Shown in pieces: positions 31,341-40,579 of a DNA stretch of 64,000 nt. The position numbers and the translations under genes were made by a program. The notes below the pieces were generated by a model. The model did not search any database. It was not told the origin of the DNA and saw only the letters and a list, made by a program, of their open reading frames with translations. Origin of the DNA: Alloalcanivorax gelatiniphagus (GTDB taxonomy: Bacteria; Pseudomonadota; Gammaproteobacteria; Pseudomonadales; Alcanivoracaceae); the NCBI RefSeq assembly GCF_005938655.1, contig NZ_VCQT01000045.1, positions 248,001 through 312,000 of the forward strand. The letters run 5' to 3'. How positions within the stretch are numbered: position 1 is the first letter of the stretch; each line of letters starts with the position of its first letter.

Positions 31341-31367
31341 AGCGGGCCGTCCGTCGCGGAGCCGTTC

Positions 31368-32567
31368 ATGCGAGGCGCGATCATGGATGCCTTGAATCAG
31401 GCCGGCGGCGCGCCGCTGATCGTCGGCGGTGGCATGGCCGGGGCGGCGCTGGCGTTGTTGTTGCGCCACCATGGCACGCCGGCGGTAACGCTGGTGGAGA
31501 GCCATGCGATCGCCGCCGGGGAGCCGCCGGATACGCCCAGCTTCGACGCCCGCAGCACGGCGTTGTCCGCCGGCAGTCTGGCGACCCTGGCGAAGCTGGG
31601 GTTGCTGGAGGCGGTGCTGGAGCGGGCGGCGAGCATCGAGACCGTGCATGTGTCGCGCCGGGAGCGGCTGGGCATCACCCGGCTGCACGCCGGCGAGCAC
31701 GCCCTGCCCCGGCTGGGCGCGGTGGTGGAGAACCGCTGGTTCGGCCATGTGCTGCTGCGCGCGGTGGAGGCGGACCCGGCCATCACCCTGCGGGCGCCGG
31801 CCCGGGTCACCGGCATCCGGCGGCTGGCGGACGGTTACACCGCCACCTTCGAAGATGGCGACAGCCTGGATACGCCGCTGCTGATCGCCGCCGACGGGGC
31901 CCGCTCGCAAACCCGGGACTGGATGGGCATCACCGCCCGCCATGAGGATCTGGGGCAGGACGCCCTGATCGCCAACCTGGGGTTGGCGGAGCCCCACGGC
32001 GGCGTGGCCTTCGAGCGTTTTCTGGACGACGGCCCCCTGGCGCTGTTGCCGCTGCCGGACCAGCGCATGGCGCTGGTCTGGACCGGTCCCCGGGAGCAGG
32101 TGGACGCCTGGATGGCCCTGGACGACGACGGCTTCCTGGCCGCCCTGCGCGAGCGCGTGGGCGCCGCCGCGCCCCGGCTGGCGCGGGTCGGCGAGCGCCA
32201 CCGCTACCCGCTGATTCTTACCGAAGCCTGCGGCCAGGCGGTGCCCTTCGGGGCGGTGGTGGGCAATGCCGCCCACACCCTGCACCCGGTGGCCGGCCAG
32301 GGGTTCAACCTGACCTTTCGGGATCTGGCCCTGCTCGCCGAGCGGGTCGGCGGCCAGCCGGACCCGGGCCGCCTGGACCGGCTCTCCGCCTGGGCCGCCG
32401 AACGGCGCCGCGACCAAACCGACATCGGCCAGGCCTCCCGCTGGCTGCCGGAACTGTTCCGCGTCCGCCACCCGCTGTTCGCCCACACCCGCCAACTCGG
32501 CCTGCTGGCCCTGGATCTGTTCCCGGCGGCCCGTAAGAGCTTCGCGCGGCGGGCCATGGGGCTATGA
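31368..32567 (+). CDS. ubiH: 2-octaprenyl-6-methoxyphenol hydroxylase, UbiH-type
   Basis: This FAD monooxygenase hydroxylates a ring position during ubiquinone synthesis and works near the inner membrane. The product shows the FAD motif LIVGGGMAGAALALLL, the mid-protein DG motif AADGARSQTRDWMGI, and the second FAD motif GNAAHTLHPVAGQGFNL of the UbiH/UbiI/UbiF family. Two ATG codons (31368 and 31383) both have acceptable ribosome sites (GGAG and GAGG), so the start is uncertain by five residues. UbiH is favoured by its position after pepP. Confidence 0.9.
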   Translation: MRGAIMDALNQAGGAPLIVGGGMAGAALALLLRHHGTPAVTLVESHAIAAGEPPDTPSFDARSTALSAGSLATLAKLGLLEAVLERAASIETVHVSRRERLGITRLHAGEHALPRLGAVVENRWFGHVLLRAVEADPAITLRAPARVTGIRRLADGYTATFEDGDSLDTPLLIAADGARSQTRDWMGITARHEDLGQDALIANLGLAEPHGGVAFERFLDDGPLALLPLPDQRMALVWTGPREQVDAWMALDDDGFLAALRERVGAAAPRLARVGERHRYPLILTEACGQAVPFGAVVGNAAHTLHPVAGQGFNLTFRDLALLAERVGGQPDPGRLDRLSAWAAERRRDQTDIGQASRWLPELFRVRHPLFAHTRQLGLLALDLFPAARKSFARRAMGL

Positions 32568-32573
32568 AATTGT

Positions 32574-32683
32574 CAGTTGAAAGTTACAAGTTAAAAGTTA
32601 AAAGGAAAACCGGCGCGGGCACGATGATTTCCAAGGCGTGGGCGTTGCCCGCGTTTCAACTTTTAACTTTGAACTTTCAACTC
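32574..32683. repeat. MITE-like element with AACTTTCAACTT ends
   Basis: AGTTGAAAGTTACAAGTTAAAA on the left mirrors TTTTAACTTTGAACTTTCAACT on the right. The inner GCGCGGGCACG and TTGCCCGCG parts match the element at 11069-11173, showing the whole unit of about 105 bases moves as one. Confidence 0.75.
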
Positions 32684-32733
32684 CGTCCTTCGCTGACCGA
32701 GCACACCATTCCTTCCGCACAGGCGCAGACGCC

Positions 32734-33978
32734 ATGAAAGAACCCTCCCACACCGACATCCTGATCATCGGCGGCGGCATGGCCGGGGGGTTGCAGGCGC
32801 TGTTGCTGGCGGACCTGGGGTTCCGCGTGCGGGTGCTGGACGGCGCGGCGGCGCCGGCCTGGCCGGAGGGGCCGGCGGCGGCGCGGGTGTCGACGTTGAG
32901 CGAGGCCAGCCACTGGTTGCTGCGGCACACCGGCGTGTGGGAGCGGCTGCGCCCGGAGCGGGTGCAGGGCTACACCTCCATGCGGGTGTGGGATCAGGAC
33001 GGCACCGGCGAGGTGGCCTTCGACGCCGCCGACGCCGGCGCCGCGCACCTGGGCTGGCTGCTGGAAAACGACCATCTCACCGCCGCCCTGTACGACGCCG
33101 CCCGGGAACGGGACGCGCTGGATTGGCAATGCGACCGGGCGGCCACCGCCATCGAGCGGGAAGGCCGCCGCTGGCGGGTGACGGCCGGCGGCGAGACCTT
33201 CACCGCCGACCTGCTGATCGGCGCCGACGGCGCCCGCTCCCGGGTGCGCGACAAGGCCGGCATTCCGGACGGGCTGCGCGACACCGGCCACCACGCCATC
33301 GTCACCACCATCGAGACGGAACGCCCCCACGGCGCCTGCGCCCGCCAGGTGTTCATGGATTCCGGGCCGCTGGCGTTATTGCCGTTGTTCCCGGAAGAAA
33401 AAGGCGGCGACGGCTACCAGTGCTCCATCGTCTGGTCCGCCTGGCCCCATCGGGTGGAAGAGCTGATGGCCCTGGACGACGACGCCTTCGGCGTGGCCGT
33501 GACCCAGGCCAGCGGCAACGCCCTGGGCGCGGCCCGGCCGGTGAGCCGGCGCTTCGTGTTTCCGATCCAGGAACGCCACGCCAGCAGTTATGTGGGGCCG
33601 GGCCTGGCGCTGATCGGCGACGCCGCCCATGTGGTGCACCCGCTGGCCGGGCAGGGCATCAACCTGGGGCTGCTGGACGCGGCGGTGCTGGCGGAGGAAC
33701 TGGGCCGGGCCCGGGAGGCGGGGGTGGCGGTGGACAACGCCACCGTGCTGGCGCGCTACGAACGCCGCCGCCGCGCCGACAATCTGCTGATGCAGAACGC
33801 CATGCGCGGCTTCAAGCTGCTGTTCGAACGGCGGGAGCTGCCGGTGCGCTGGCTGCGCAACAGCGGCCTGAACCTGGTCAACCGGCTGGCCCCGGCCCGG
33901 CAGGCGTTCATGCACCGTGCCCTCGGCCGCGCCGGAGATCTGCCCCGCACCGCCCGACCGCTGCATCCACGGTCGTAA
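32734..33978 (+). CDS. ubiI: UbiI/VisC-type FAD-dependent hydroxylase
   Basis: The 414-residue protein is a paralogue of UbiH with FAD motif ILIIGGGMAGGLQALLL, DG motif GADGARSRVRDKAGI and GDAAHVVHPLAGQGINLGL, as expected for ubiquinone-ring hydroxylases; UbiI hydroxylates C5. The N-terminal segment WPEGPAAARVSTLSEAS is typical of this family. The ATG at 32734 is used because upstream codons lie inside a dispersed repeat. Which ring carbon it attacks cannot be told from sequence alone; position after ubiH supports UbiI. Confidence 0.88.
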   Translation: MKEPSHTDILIIGGGMAGGLQALLLADLGFRVRVLDGAAAPAWPEGPAAARVSTLSEASHWLLRHTGVWERLRPERVQGYTSMRVWDQDGTGEVAFDAADAGAAHLGWLLENDHLTAALYDAARERDALDWQCDRAATAIEREGRRWRVTAGGETFTADLLIGADGARSRVRDKAGIPDGLRDTGHHAIVTTIETERPHGACARQVFMDSGPLALLPLFPEEKGGDGYQCSIVWSAWPHRVEELMALDDDAFGVAVTQASGNALGAARPVSRRFVFPIQERHASSYVGPGLALIGDAAHVVHPLAGQGINLGLLDAAVLAEELGRAREAGVAVDNATVLARYERRRRADNLLMQNAMRGFKLLFERRELPVRWLRNSGLNLVNRLAPARQAFMHRALGRAGDLPRTARPLHPRS

Positions 33979-33986
33979 ATGCGACT

Positions 33987-34070
33987 GTAGGAGCGGCTTC
34001 AGCCGCGATAAGGGTTGGCGTGGCGCCGGGCTATCGCCGCCGGGCTATCGCGGCTGAAGCCGCTCCTACA
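33987..34070. repeat. REP-like inverted repeat
   Basis: Two GTAGGAGCGGCTTCAGCC-type arms flank a loop with two CCGGGCTATCG copies. It lies between convergent ubiI and fdsD and fills most of the gap. Confidence 0.85.
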
Positions 34071-34080
34071 GGAAGCGACC

Positions 34081-34314
34081 TCAACCCGCCGCGCGGACTT
34101 CCCGCAGCCGCTCCACCGCTTGCCGCGAGATCGGTGTCAGGTCCTCGCCGCCGTCGTCGGCGTAGGCGAGGATCTGTTCCTTCATGCTGCGCGCCCAGAA
34201 CTTCTGCAGGTGCGTGGCCACCTTGTCGGCGGCCTGTTCGTCGGTGGCGCCGTGCATATTGGCGCTGATCTGGTTGACCATCTTCACCAGCTGCTCAAGA
34301 CCCTGTCCGCTCAT
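34081..34314 (-). CDS. fdsD: Formate dehydrogenase delta subunit
   Basis: The 77-residue protein matches the small FdsD subunit of NAD-dependent molybdenum formate dehydrogenases, with the family pattern LVKMVNQISANM and HLQKFWARSMKEQIL. FdsD is needed for an active complex in related systems though it carries no cofactor. It follows fdsA by ten bases and closes the operon. In Cupriavidus and Rhodobacter fdsC normally stands between fdsA and fdsD; it is absent here. Confidence 0.9.
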   Translation of the reverse strand: MSGQGLEQLVKMVNQISANMHGATDEQAADKVATHLQKFWARSMKEQILAYADDGGEDLTPISRQAVERLREVRAAG

Positions 34315-34324
34315 CGTCGTGTCC

Positions 34325-37228
34325 TCACTTGCCCATCGGCGCCGGTTCGTCGGTGGTCCGCTCGTTGCCGGCGCTCTCCAGGTAATCGCGCTGGCGGCGG
34401 TCGAAGTGCTCGAAGCGCTTCTGCCATTCCGACGGCTGCGACACCTTCTCCACCTGCACCGCGGTGACCTTGTACTCGGGGCAGTTGGTGGCCCAGTCGG
34501 AGCTGTCCGTGGTGATCACGTTGGCGCCGCTGCCCGGGTGGTGGAAGGTGGTGTAAACCACGCCGGGCTGCATGCGGTCACTGATGCGGCAGCGCAGCAC
34601 CGTGTGGCCCACGCGGCTGGACACGCCCAGCCAGTCGCCCTCACGGATGCCGCGCAGTTCCGCATCGCTGGGATGGATCTCCAGCACGTCCTCGTCGTGC
34701 CACTGGCTGTTGGCGGTGCGCCGGGTCTGGGCGCCCACGTTGTACTGGCTGAGGATCCGGCCGGTGGTGAGCAGCAGCGGGAAACGGCGGGTGGCGCGCT
34801 CCTCGGTGGGCACGTATTCGGTGACCGCGAAGTGGCCCTTGCCGATCGGGAAGTCCACCTCGTGCATGGTGGGCGTGCCGTCCGGGTGCTGCTCGTTGCA
34901 GGGCCACTGGATGCTGCCCTGTTCCTCCAGCTTGGCGTAGCTGACGCCGGTGAAGGTGGGGGTGAGCAGGGCGATCTCGTCCATGATCTCGGACGGGTGC
35001 GAATAGTTCATCGGGTAGCCCAGGGCGTTGGCCAGGTCCTGGGTCACTTCCCAGTCTTCCTTGCCGGCCACCGGCGGCATCACCTTGCGCACACGGTTGA
35101 TGCGCCGTTCCGCGTTGGTGAAGGTGCCGTTTTTCTCCAGGAAGGTGGAGCCCGGCAGCAGCACATGGGCGTACTTGGCGGTTTCGTTGAGGAAGATGTC
35201 CTGCACGATCAGGCAGTCCAGGCTGGTGAGCGCCGCCTGCACGTGCTGGGTGTTGGGGTCGGACTGGGCGATGTCCTCGCCCTGCACGTACAGCGCCTTG
35301 AAGGTGCCGGCGATGGCGGCGTCGAACATATTGGGAATGCGCAGGCCCGGCTCGTCGTCCAGCTTCACCTTCCAGGCCGCTTCGAAGCGGTCGCGCACCG
35401 CCGGGTCGGCCACATGCTGGTAGCCCGGCAGCTCGTGGGGGAAGGAGCCCATGTCGCAGGAGCCCTGCACGTTGTTCTGCCCGCGCAGCGGGTTCACGCC
35501 CACGCCCTCGCGGCCGATGTTGCCGGTGGCCATGGCCAGGTTGGCGATGCCCATCACCATGGTGGAACCCTGGCTGTGCTCGGTGACGCCCAGGCCGTAG
35601 TAGATGGCGCCGTTGTGCACCTCGGCATAGGCGCGGGCGGCCTCGCGGACCTTGTCGGCGGCCACGCCGGTAACCGCTTCCAGGGCTTCCGGGGAATTGC
35701 GCTCTTCCAGAATAAAGTCGCGCCAGGCCCGGTAGGCGCCGGATTCGCAGCGGGCTTCGATAAAGGCCTGGTCTTCCAGCCCCTCGGACACCACCACGTG
35801 GGCCAGGGAGTTGATCAGCGCCACGTTGGTGCCCGGGCGCAGTGGCAGGTGCAGCATGCGGCCGCCGTGGGGCGTTTTCAGCAGGTCGATGCGGCGCGGG
35901 TCGGCGACGATCAGGGTGGCGCCTTCACGGAGCCGGCGGCGCATCTGCGAGCCGAACACCGGGTGGGCGTCGGTGGGGTTGGCGCCGATCACCAGGATGG
36001 TGTCCGCCTTCATCACCGAATCGAAGGTCTGGGTGCCGGCGGATTCGCCCAGGGTGGTCTTCAGGCCGAAGCCGGTGGGCGAATGGCACACCCGCGCGCA
36101 GGTGTCGGTGTTGTTGTTGCCGAAGGCGGCACGGATCAGCTTCTGCACCAGGTAGGTTTCCTCGTTGGTGCAGCGCGAGGAGGTGATGCCGCCGATGCTC
36201 TCCCGGCCGTATTTGGCTTGGGTTTCCTTCAGGCGCCGGGCGGAGAACGCGATGGCTTCCTCCCAGGACACTTCCCGCCACGGCTCATTGATGGAGTCGC
36301 GGATCATCGGCGTCTTGATGCGGTCCTTGTGGGTGGCGTAGCCGAACGCGAAGCGGCCTTTCACGCAGGAGTGGCCGTGGTTCGCGTCGCCGCCCCTGTA
36401 GGGCACCATGCGCACCAGCTGGTCGCCTTTCATCTCCGCCTTGAACGAGCAGCCCACGCCGCAGTAGGCGCAGGTGGTGACCACGCTATGCTCCGGCACG
36501 CCCTGATCGATCACGCTTTTTTCCATCAGCGTGGAGGTGGGGCAGGCCTGCACGCAGGCGCCGCAGGACACGCACTCCGAGTCCATGAAGTCCTCGTCCT
36601 GGCCGGCGGCTACCTTGGAGTCGAAGCCACGGCCGTCGATGGTCAGGGCGAAGGTGCCCTGCACTTCCTCGCAGGCGCGCACGCAGCGGGAGCAGACGAT
36701 GCACTTGCTGGCGTCGAAGCTGAAGTAGGGGTTGGAGTCGTCGGTGGGGGCGTCCAGATGGTTGGCGCCCTCGAAGCCGTAGCGCACCTCGCGCAGGCCC
36801 ACCGCGCCGGCCATGTCCTGCAGCTCGCAGTCGCCGTTGGCCGGGCAGGTCAGGCAGTCCAGCGGGTGGTCGGAGATGTACAGCTCCATGATATTGCGGC
36901 GCAGCTTGGCCAGCTTGCCGTTCTGGGTGGTCACCGCCATGCCTTCCGCCACCGGCGTGGTGCAGGAGGCCGGGTAACCGCGCCGGCCCTCGATCTGCAC
37001 CGCGCACAGCCGGCAGGAGCCGAACGCCTCAAGATTGTCGGTGGCGCACAGCTTGGGAACGGTGATGCCGGCCAGGGCGGCGGCGCGCATTACCGAGGTG
37101 CCTTCCGGCACGCTGATTTCCAGGCCGTCGATGGTCAGCGCGACGTGTTTTTCGGAGAGCCGGGCGGGCGTGCCCAGATCCTGGTTGGGATCGGGGCGGT
37201 GCTGGCGCGGGTCGTAATAATTCAACAT
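34325..37228 (-). CDS. fdsA: NAD-dependent formate dehydrogenase alpha subunit
   Basis: This catalytic subunit oxidises formate to CO2 at a molybdenum bis-MGD centre. The 967 residues carry in order a 2Fe-2S domain (Cys61, 72, 75, 89), a His/Cys3 4Fe-4S site (His121, Cys125, 128, 134), two further 4Fe-4S sites (Cys176-186 and 219-229), and the MopB domain with its own cluster (Cys253, 256, 260, 288). Cys381 followed by His382 in ARVCHSPTG is the Mo ligand, so this is the cysteine, not selenocysteine, form. It overlaps fdsB by seven bases. The product is cytoplasmic and oxygen-tolerant in relatives. Confidence 0.96.
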   Translation of the reverse strand: MLNYYDPRQHRPDPNQDLGTPARLSEKHVALTIDGLEISVPEGTSVMRAAALAGITVPKLCATDNLEAFGSCRLCAVQIEGRRGYPASCTTPVAEGMAVTTQNGKLAKLRRNIMELYISDHPLDCLTCPANGDCELQDMAGAVGLREVRYGFEGANHLDAPTDDSNPYFSFDASKCIVCSRCVRACEEVQGTFALTIDGRGFDSKVAAGQDEDFMDSECVSCGACVQACPTSTLMEKSVIDQGVPEHSVVTTCAYCGVGCSFKAEMKGDQLVRMVPYRGGDANHGHSCVKGRFAFGYATHKDRIKTPMIRDSINEPWREVSWEEAIAFSARRLKETQAKYGRESIGGITSSRCTNEETYLVQKLIRAAFGNNNTDTCARVCHSPTGFGLKTTLGESAGTQTFDSVMKADTILVIGANPTDAHPVFGSQMRRRLREGATLIVADPRRIDLLKTPHGGRMLHLPLRPGTNVALINSLAHVVVSEGLEDQAFIEARCESGAYRAWRDFILEERNSPEALEAVTGVAADKVREAARAYAEVHNGAIYYGLGVTEHSQGSTMVMGIANLAMATGNIGREGVGVNPLRGQNNVQGSCDMGSFPHELPGYQHVADPAVRDRFEAAWKVKLDDEPGLRIPNMFDAAIAGTFKALYVQGEDIAQSDPNTQHVQAALTSLDCLIVQDIFLNETAKYAHVLLPGSTFLEKNGTFTNAERRINRVRKVMPPVAGKEDWEVTQDLANALGYPMNYSHPSEIMDEIALLTPTFTGVSYAKLEEQGSIQWPCNEQHPDGTPTMHEVDFPIGKGHFAVTEYVPTEERATRRFPLLLTTGRILSQYNVGAQTRRTANSQWHDEDVLEIHPSDAELRGIREGDWLGVSSRVGHTVLRCRISDRMQPGVVYTTFHHPGSGANVITTDSSDWATNCPEYKVTAVQVEKVSQPSEWQKRFEHFDRRQRDYLESAGNERTTDEPAPMGK

Positions 37229-38778
37229 GGCGCACCTCCACGGGAGCGGGTCAGGTCGTCCGGAAAATGTTTAAGCACGCTCTGCACCGGGAACGGCGTC
37301 ATGCCGCCCATGGCGCACAGGGAGCCGTCCACCATGGTTTCGCAGAGCTCGGAGAGCAGTTCCAGATTGGCGTCGCGGTTTTCGCCGGCGCGGATGCGGT
37401 CGATCACCTCCACGCCGCGCACCGAGCCGATCCGGCACGGCGTGCACTTGCCGCAGGATTCCACGGTGCAGAATTCCATGGCGAAGCGGGCCTGCTCGCC
37501 CATGTCCACGGTGTCGTCGAACATCACCACGCCGCCGTGGCCGACCACGCCGCCGAACGCGGCGAAGGCTTCGTAGTCCATGGGGCTGTCCCACTGACTT
37601 TCCGGCAGGTAGGCGCCCAGCGGGCCGCCTACCTGCACCGCCTTCAGTGGCCGGCCACTCAGGGTGCCGCCGCCGAAGTCTTCCATCAGCGCCCGCAGGG
37701 TGGTGCCGAACGCCAGCTCCACCAGGCCGCCGCGCTTCACGTTGCCGGCCAGTTGAATGGCCAGGGTGCCCCGGGAGCGGCCCATGCCGTAGTCGGCGTA
37801 GGCCTGGCCGCCCTGGTCGAGAATGAACGGCACCGCCGCCAGGGACAGCACGTTGTTGACCACCGTGGGTTTGCCGAACAGGCCCTGGATGGCGGGCAGC
37901 GGCGGCTTGGCGCGCACCATGCCGCGCTTGCCTTCCAGGCTGTCCAGCAGGGAGGTTTCCTCGCCGCAGATGTAGGCGCCGGCGCCCAACCGCACTTCCA
38001 GATCGAAGTGCTTGCCGCTGCCGAGAATGTCGTCGCCCAGATAGCCCGCCGTGTAGGCGCGCTCCAGGGCCTGGTTAAAGATTTTCTGCGCCAGCGGGTA
38101 TTCCGAACGCAGGTAGATGTAGCCCTGGGTGGCGCCCACCGCCAGGCCGGCGATGGTCATGCCCTCGATCAGCATGTACGGGTCGCACTCCATCACCAGC
38201 CGGTCGGCGAAGGTGCCGGAGTCGCCCTCGTCCGCGTTGCAGACGATGTACTTCTGGCCCTGCGGTTCGTCGTGGACGGTCTGCCACTTGATGGCGGTGG
38301 GGAAGGCGGCGCCGCCCCGGCCGCGCAGGCCGGAGGCTTTGACCTCGTCGATGATGCCCTGGCCGTCCAGGGTGAGGGCCTTCTTCAGGCCCTCAAAACC
38401 GCGCAGGTCGGTGTAGTCCTCGATGGACAGCGGGTCGGTAATCCCGATGCGCGAGAAGGTCAGCCGCTGCTGGTTCTTCAGGTAGGGAATCTCTTCCGTG
38501 GCACCCAGGGCCAGCTCATGGTTCCGGGCGCCGTCGAACAGGCCGGCGGCCACCAGGTCGGGCACCGCCTCCGGCGTCACCGGGCCATAGGCCACCCGGC
38601 CGTTGGCGGTGGCCACTTCCACCAGCGGTTCCAACCAGAACAGGCCCCGGGAGCCATTGCGAACCAGCTTCAGGTCCAGGCCCCGTTCATCGGCGGCCTG
38701 GCGCAGGGCATCGGCCACCCGGTCCGCGCCCAGGGCGCGGGCGGTGGTGTCGGCGGGTACATAAACGGTCACGGTCAT
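37222..38778 (-). CDS. fdsB: NAD-dependent formate dehydrogenase beta subunit
   Basis: FdsB passes electrons to NAD+. The 518-residue protein has an N-terminal thioredoxin-like part (about 1-110) and a NuoF-like part with FMN/NADH-binding GLRGRGGAAFPTAIKW and GAGAYICGEETSLLDSLEG, then the 4Fe-4S motif ESCGKCTPCRIG and a fourth Cys further on. I start at the ATG 38776-38778, which overlaps the fdsG stop as TGATG; a GTG one codon earlier is in frame. The tight overlaps suit a stoichiometric complex. Confidence 0.95.
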   Translation of the reverse strand: MTVTVYVPADTTARALGADRVADALRQAADERGLDLKLVRNGSRGLFWLEPLVEVATANGRVAYGPVTPEAVPDLVAAGLFDGARNHELALGATEEIPYLKNQQRLTFSRIGITDPLSIEDYTDLRGFEGLKKALTLDGQGIIDEVKASGLRGRGGAAFPTAIKWQTVHDEPQGQKYIVCNADEGDSGTFADRLVMECDPYMLIEGMTIAGLAVGATQGYIYLRSEYPLAQKIFNQALERAYTAGYLGDDILGSGKHFDLEVRLGAGAYICGEETSLLDSLEGKRGMVRAKPPLPAIQGLFGKPTVVNNVLSLAAVPFILDQGGQAYADYGMGRSRGTLAIQLAGNVKRGGLVELAFGTTLRALMEDFGGGTLSGRPLKAVQVGGPLGAYLPESQWDSPMDYEAFAAFGGVVGHGGVVMFDDTVDMGEQARFAMEFCTVESCGKCTPCRIGSVRGVEVIDRIRAGENRDANLELLSELCETMVDGSLCAMGGMTPFPVQSVLKHFPDDLTRSRGGAPC

Positions 38779-39314
38779 CACTTCACCTCCACCACGGTGG
38801 CGGACAGGTCATCCACCAGGGCGTCGAAGCGCTCGGCGTTGACCCGGCCATGGATGTCGTCGCCCACCCGGATGGACGGCCCGCAGGCGCAGTTGCCCAG
38901 GCAATACACCGGTTCCAGGGTGAACTGCCGGTCCAGGGTGGTGCCGTGGTAGTCCACGCCCAGGCTGGCCTTGGCGTGCTGTTCCAGCTGCCGGCCGCCC
39001 ACTGCCTGGCAGGCCTCGGCGCGGCAGATCTGCACCACATGGCGGCCCGCCGGGCGGGTGCGGAAGTGGTGGTAGAAGCTGATGATGCCGTGCACCTCGG
39101 CGCGGGTATGGCGCAGGGTCTCGGCGATGATCGGCACCGCCTCGTCGGGGATGTAACCGAAACGATCCTGAATGGCGTGCAGAATGGGCAGCATGGCGCC
39201 GGGCTTGTGCTTGAGCGCGTCCACGTCCTGCTGAATCGCCTGCTCCACCGGTGACGACGCCGACAGGGCGTCGGTGGACAGGGCCTGCCCGCTCTGGTTA
39301 TTGTGCTTATACAT
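38778..39314 (-). CDS. fdsG: NAD-dependent formate dehydrogenase gamma subunit
   Basis: The NuoE-like FdsG holds a 2Fe-2S cluster, with ligands in CRAEAC and CLGNCACGP. From the ATG at 39312-39314 the protein has 178 residues; the first 30 are polar and lack family similarity, so a slightly later start is possible. An in-frame codon further upstream would add 15 residues. It is the first gene of fdsGBAD and faces a divergent regulator gene over 120 bases, where an AT-rich stretch (TTATAAATATGAAGG) near 39405-39419 may hold promoter or operator signals. Confidence 0.93.
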   Translation of the reverse strand: MYKHNNQSGQALSTDALSASSPVEQAIQQDVDALKHKPGAMLPILHAIQDRFGYIPDEAVPIIAETLRHTRAEVHGIISFYHHFRTRPAGRHVVQICRAEACQAVGGRQLEQHAKASLGVDYHGTTLDRQFTLEPVYCLGNCACGPSIRVGDDIHGRVNAERFDALVDDLSATVVEVK

Positions 39315-39434
39315 ATGAATAACCAATCCTAATTGTTTGTGCGGTCGGCGGCCTTGCACAGCCTGTTTACCGCGTTTGCGGGAAAGGTATCACCGCCCAA
39401 TACCCTTATAAATATGAAGGACACTGCCTAAGCA

Positions 39435-40514
39435 ATGGCAAAGAAGAAACTGCACATCGCGCCGGCCTGGATTTTTCGCAGTGAAGACGGCGACCTGTTC
39501 GATCCGGTGATCTTCCGTTTGCTGAAGGGCATCCGGGACGCCGGCAAGCTCACCGCCGCCTCCGAGGAGGCCGGTGTCTCCTACCGTCACGCCTGGAACC
39601 TGCTCAACCGGGGCGCCGATTTCTTCGGCGCGCCGCTGGTGGAGATGCGCAAGGGGCACGGCACCCGCCTGTCGCCCCTGGGCGAGGCGCTGCTGTGGTC
39701 CGAGCAGCGGCTGCGGGCGCGGCTCGGGCCGCAGATCGACAGCATGGCCTCGGAGCTGAATACCCAGCTGCAGCAGTTGCTGGACGGCGAGCACCCGGTG
39801 CTGCGGCTGCACGCCAGCCACGGCTACGCGGTGGCGCTGCTGCCGGAGTTTTCCGACTGGGTGGAGCTGGACCTGCAATACACCAATCCGGCCAACGCCC
39901 TGAGCATCCTGGCCCGGGGCGAGTCGGACCTGGCCAGCTTCCACTTTCCCGCCAGCCCGGGCCTGGCGGAGCGGGTGATGGCGTTCTACCAGGAGCGCCT
40001 GGACCTGGACGACCTGCGGGTGATCCGGTTCGTCACCCGCAAGCAGGGGCTGATTCTGCGTGAGGAAACCCGGGCCCGGGTGCGGGGGCTGGCGGACCTG
40101 ACCCGCCCGGATGTGCGCTTTATCAACCGGGACCGGCACGCCGGCACCCGCATTCTGTTCAACCTGTTGCTGGAGGAGCAGGGCATCGATGCCGACGGCA
40201 TCCAGGGGGCCGACCAGGAGGAATTCACCCACACCGCGGTGGCCGCCTATGTGGCCGCCGGCATGGCCGACGCCGGCTTCGGCGTGGAAGCGGCGGCGCG
40301 CCAGTTCGGGCTCGACTTTATCGATCTGGCCACCGAGCACTATCTGCTGGTTTGTCATAAGGACTCCCTCGGCCAGGGCAACATCAAGCAACTGCGGGCC
40401 CTGATGCGGGCGCCGGAGTTTCTCGCCGAAATCGAGCGGTTGCCGGGCTATGCTCCGGACCACTGCGGCGAGGTGTGCACCTTCGCCCAGTTGTTGGCCA
40501 GCGACCGGGCTTGA
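39435..40514 (+). CDS. ModE-like HTH regulator with periplasmic-binding-type domain
   Basis: The 359-residue protein has a ModE/LysR-like winged helix (about 20-95; KLTAASEEAGVSYRHAWNLL) joined to a COG1910-type domain related to periplasmic molybdate-binding proteins (about 120-330). Proteins of this build regulate fds operons (FdsR) and may sense molybdate, tungstate or formate. It is divergent from fdsG, which supports control of this molybdoenzyme operon. The effector is not deducible. Its stop is three bases before a REP-like repeat. Confidence 0.87.
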   Translation: MAKKKLHIAPAWIFRSEDGDLFDPVIFRLLKGIRDAGKLTAASEEAGVSYRHAWNLLNRGADFFGAPLVEMRKGHGTRLSPLGEALLWSEQRLRARLGPQIDSMASELNTQLQQLLDGEHPVLRLHASHGYAVALLPEFSDWVELDLQYTNPANALSILARGESDLASFHFPASPGLAERVMAFYQERLDLDDLRVIRFVTRKQGLILREETRARVRGLADLTRPDVRFINRDRHAGTRILFNLLLEEQGIDADGIQGADQEEFTHTAVAAYVAAGMADAGFGVEAAARQFGLDFIDLATEHYLLVCHKDSLGQGNIKQLRALMRAPEFLAEIERLPGYAPDHCGEVCTFAQLLASDRA

Positions 40515-40516
40515 TG

Positions 40517-40570
40517 ATCGCGACTGAAGTCGCTCCTACAAGGCACCGTAGGAGCGACTTCAGTCGCGAT
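40517..40570. repeat. REP-like inverted repeat (variant)
   Basis: ATCGCGACTGAAGTCGCTCC faces GTAGGAGCGACTTCAGTCGC with a short loop. Both arms carry the ACT/AGT variant of the family. Confidence 0.85.
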
Positions 40571-40579
40571 AACCGGCGG

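Noticed and set aside
34325-37228. Selenocysteine in FdsA
   Set aside because: The position of the molybdenum ligand is a Cys codon followed by His, and no in-frame TGA or SECIS element is needed.
34184-37576. Long plus-strand frame opposite fdsA
   Set aside because: It lies opposite a fully motif-supported formate dehydrogenase subunit and resembles a translated complement.
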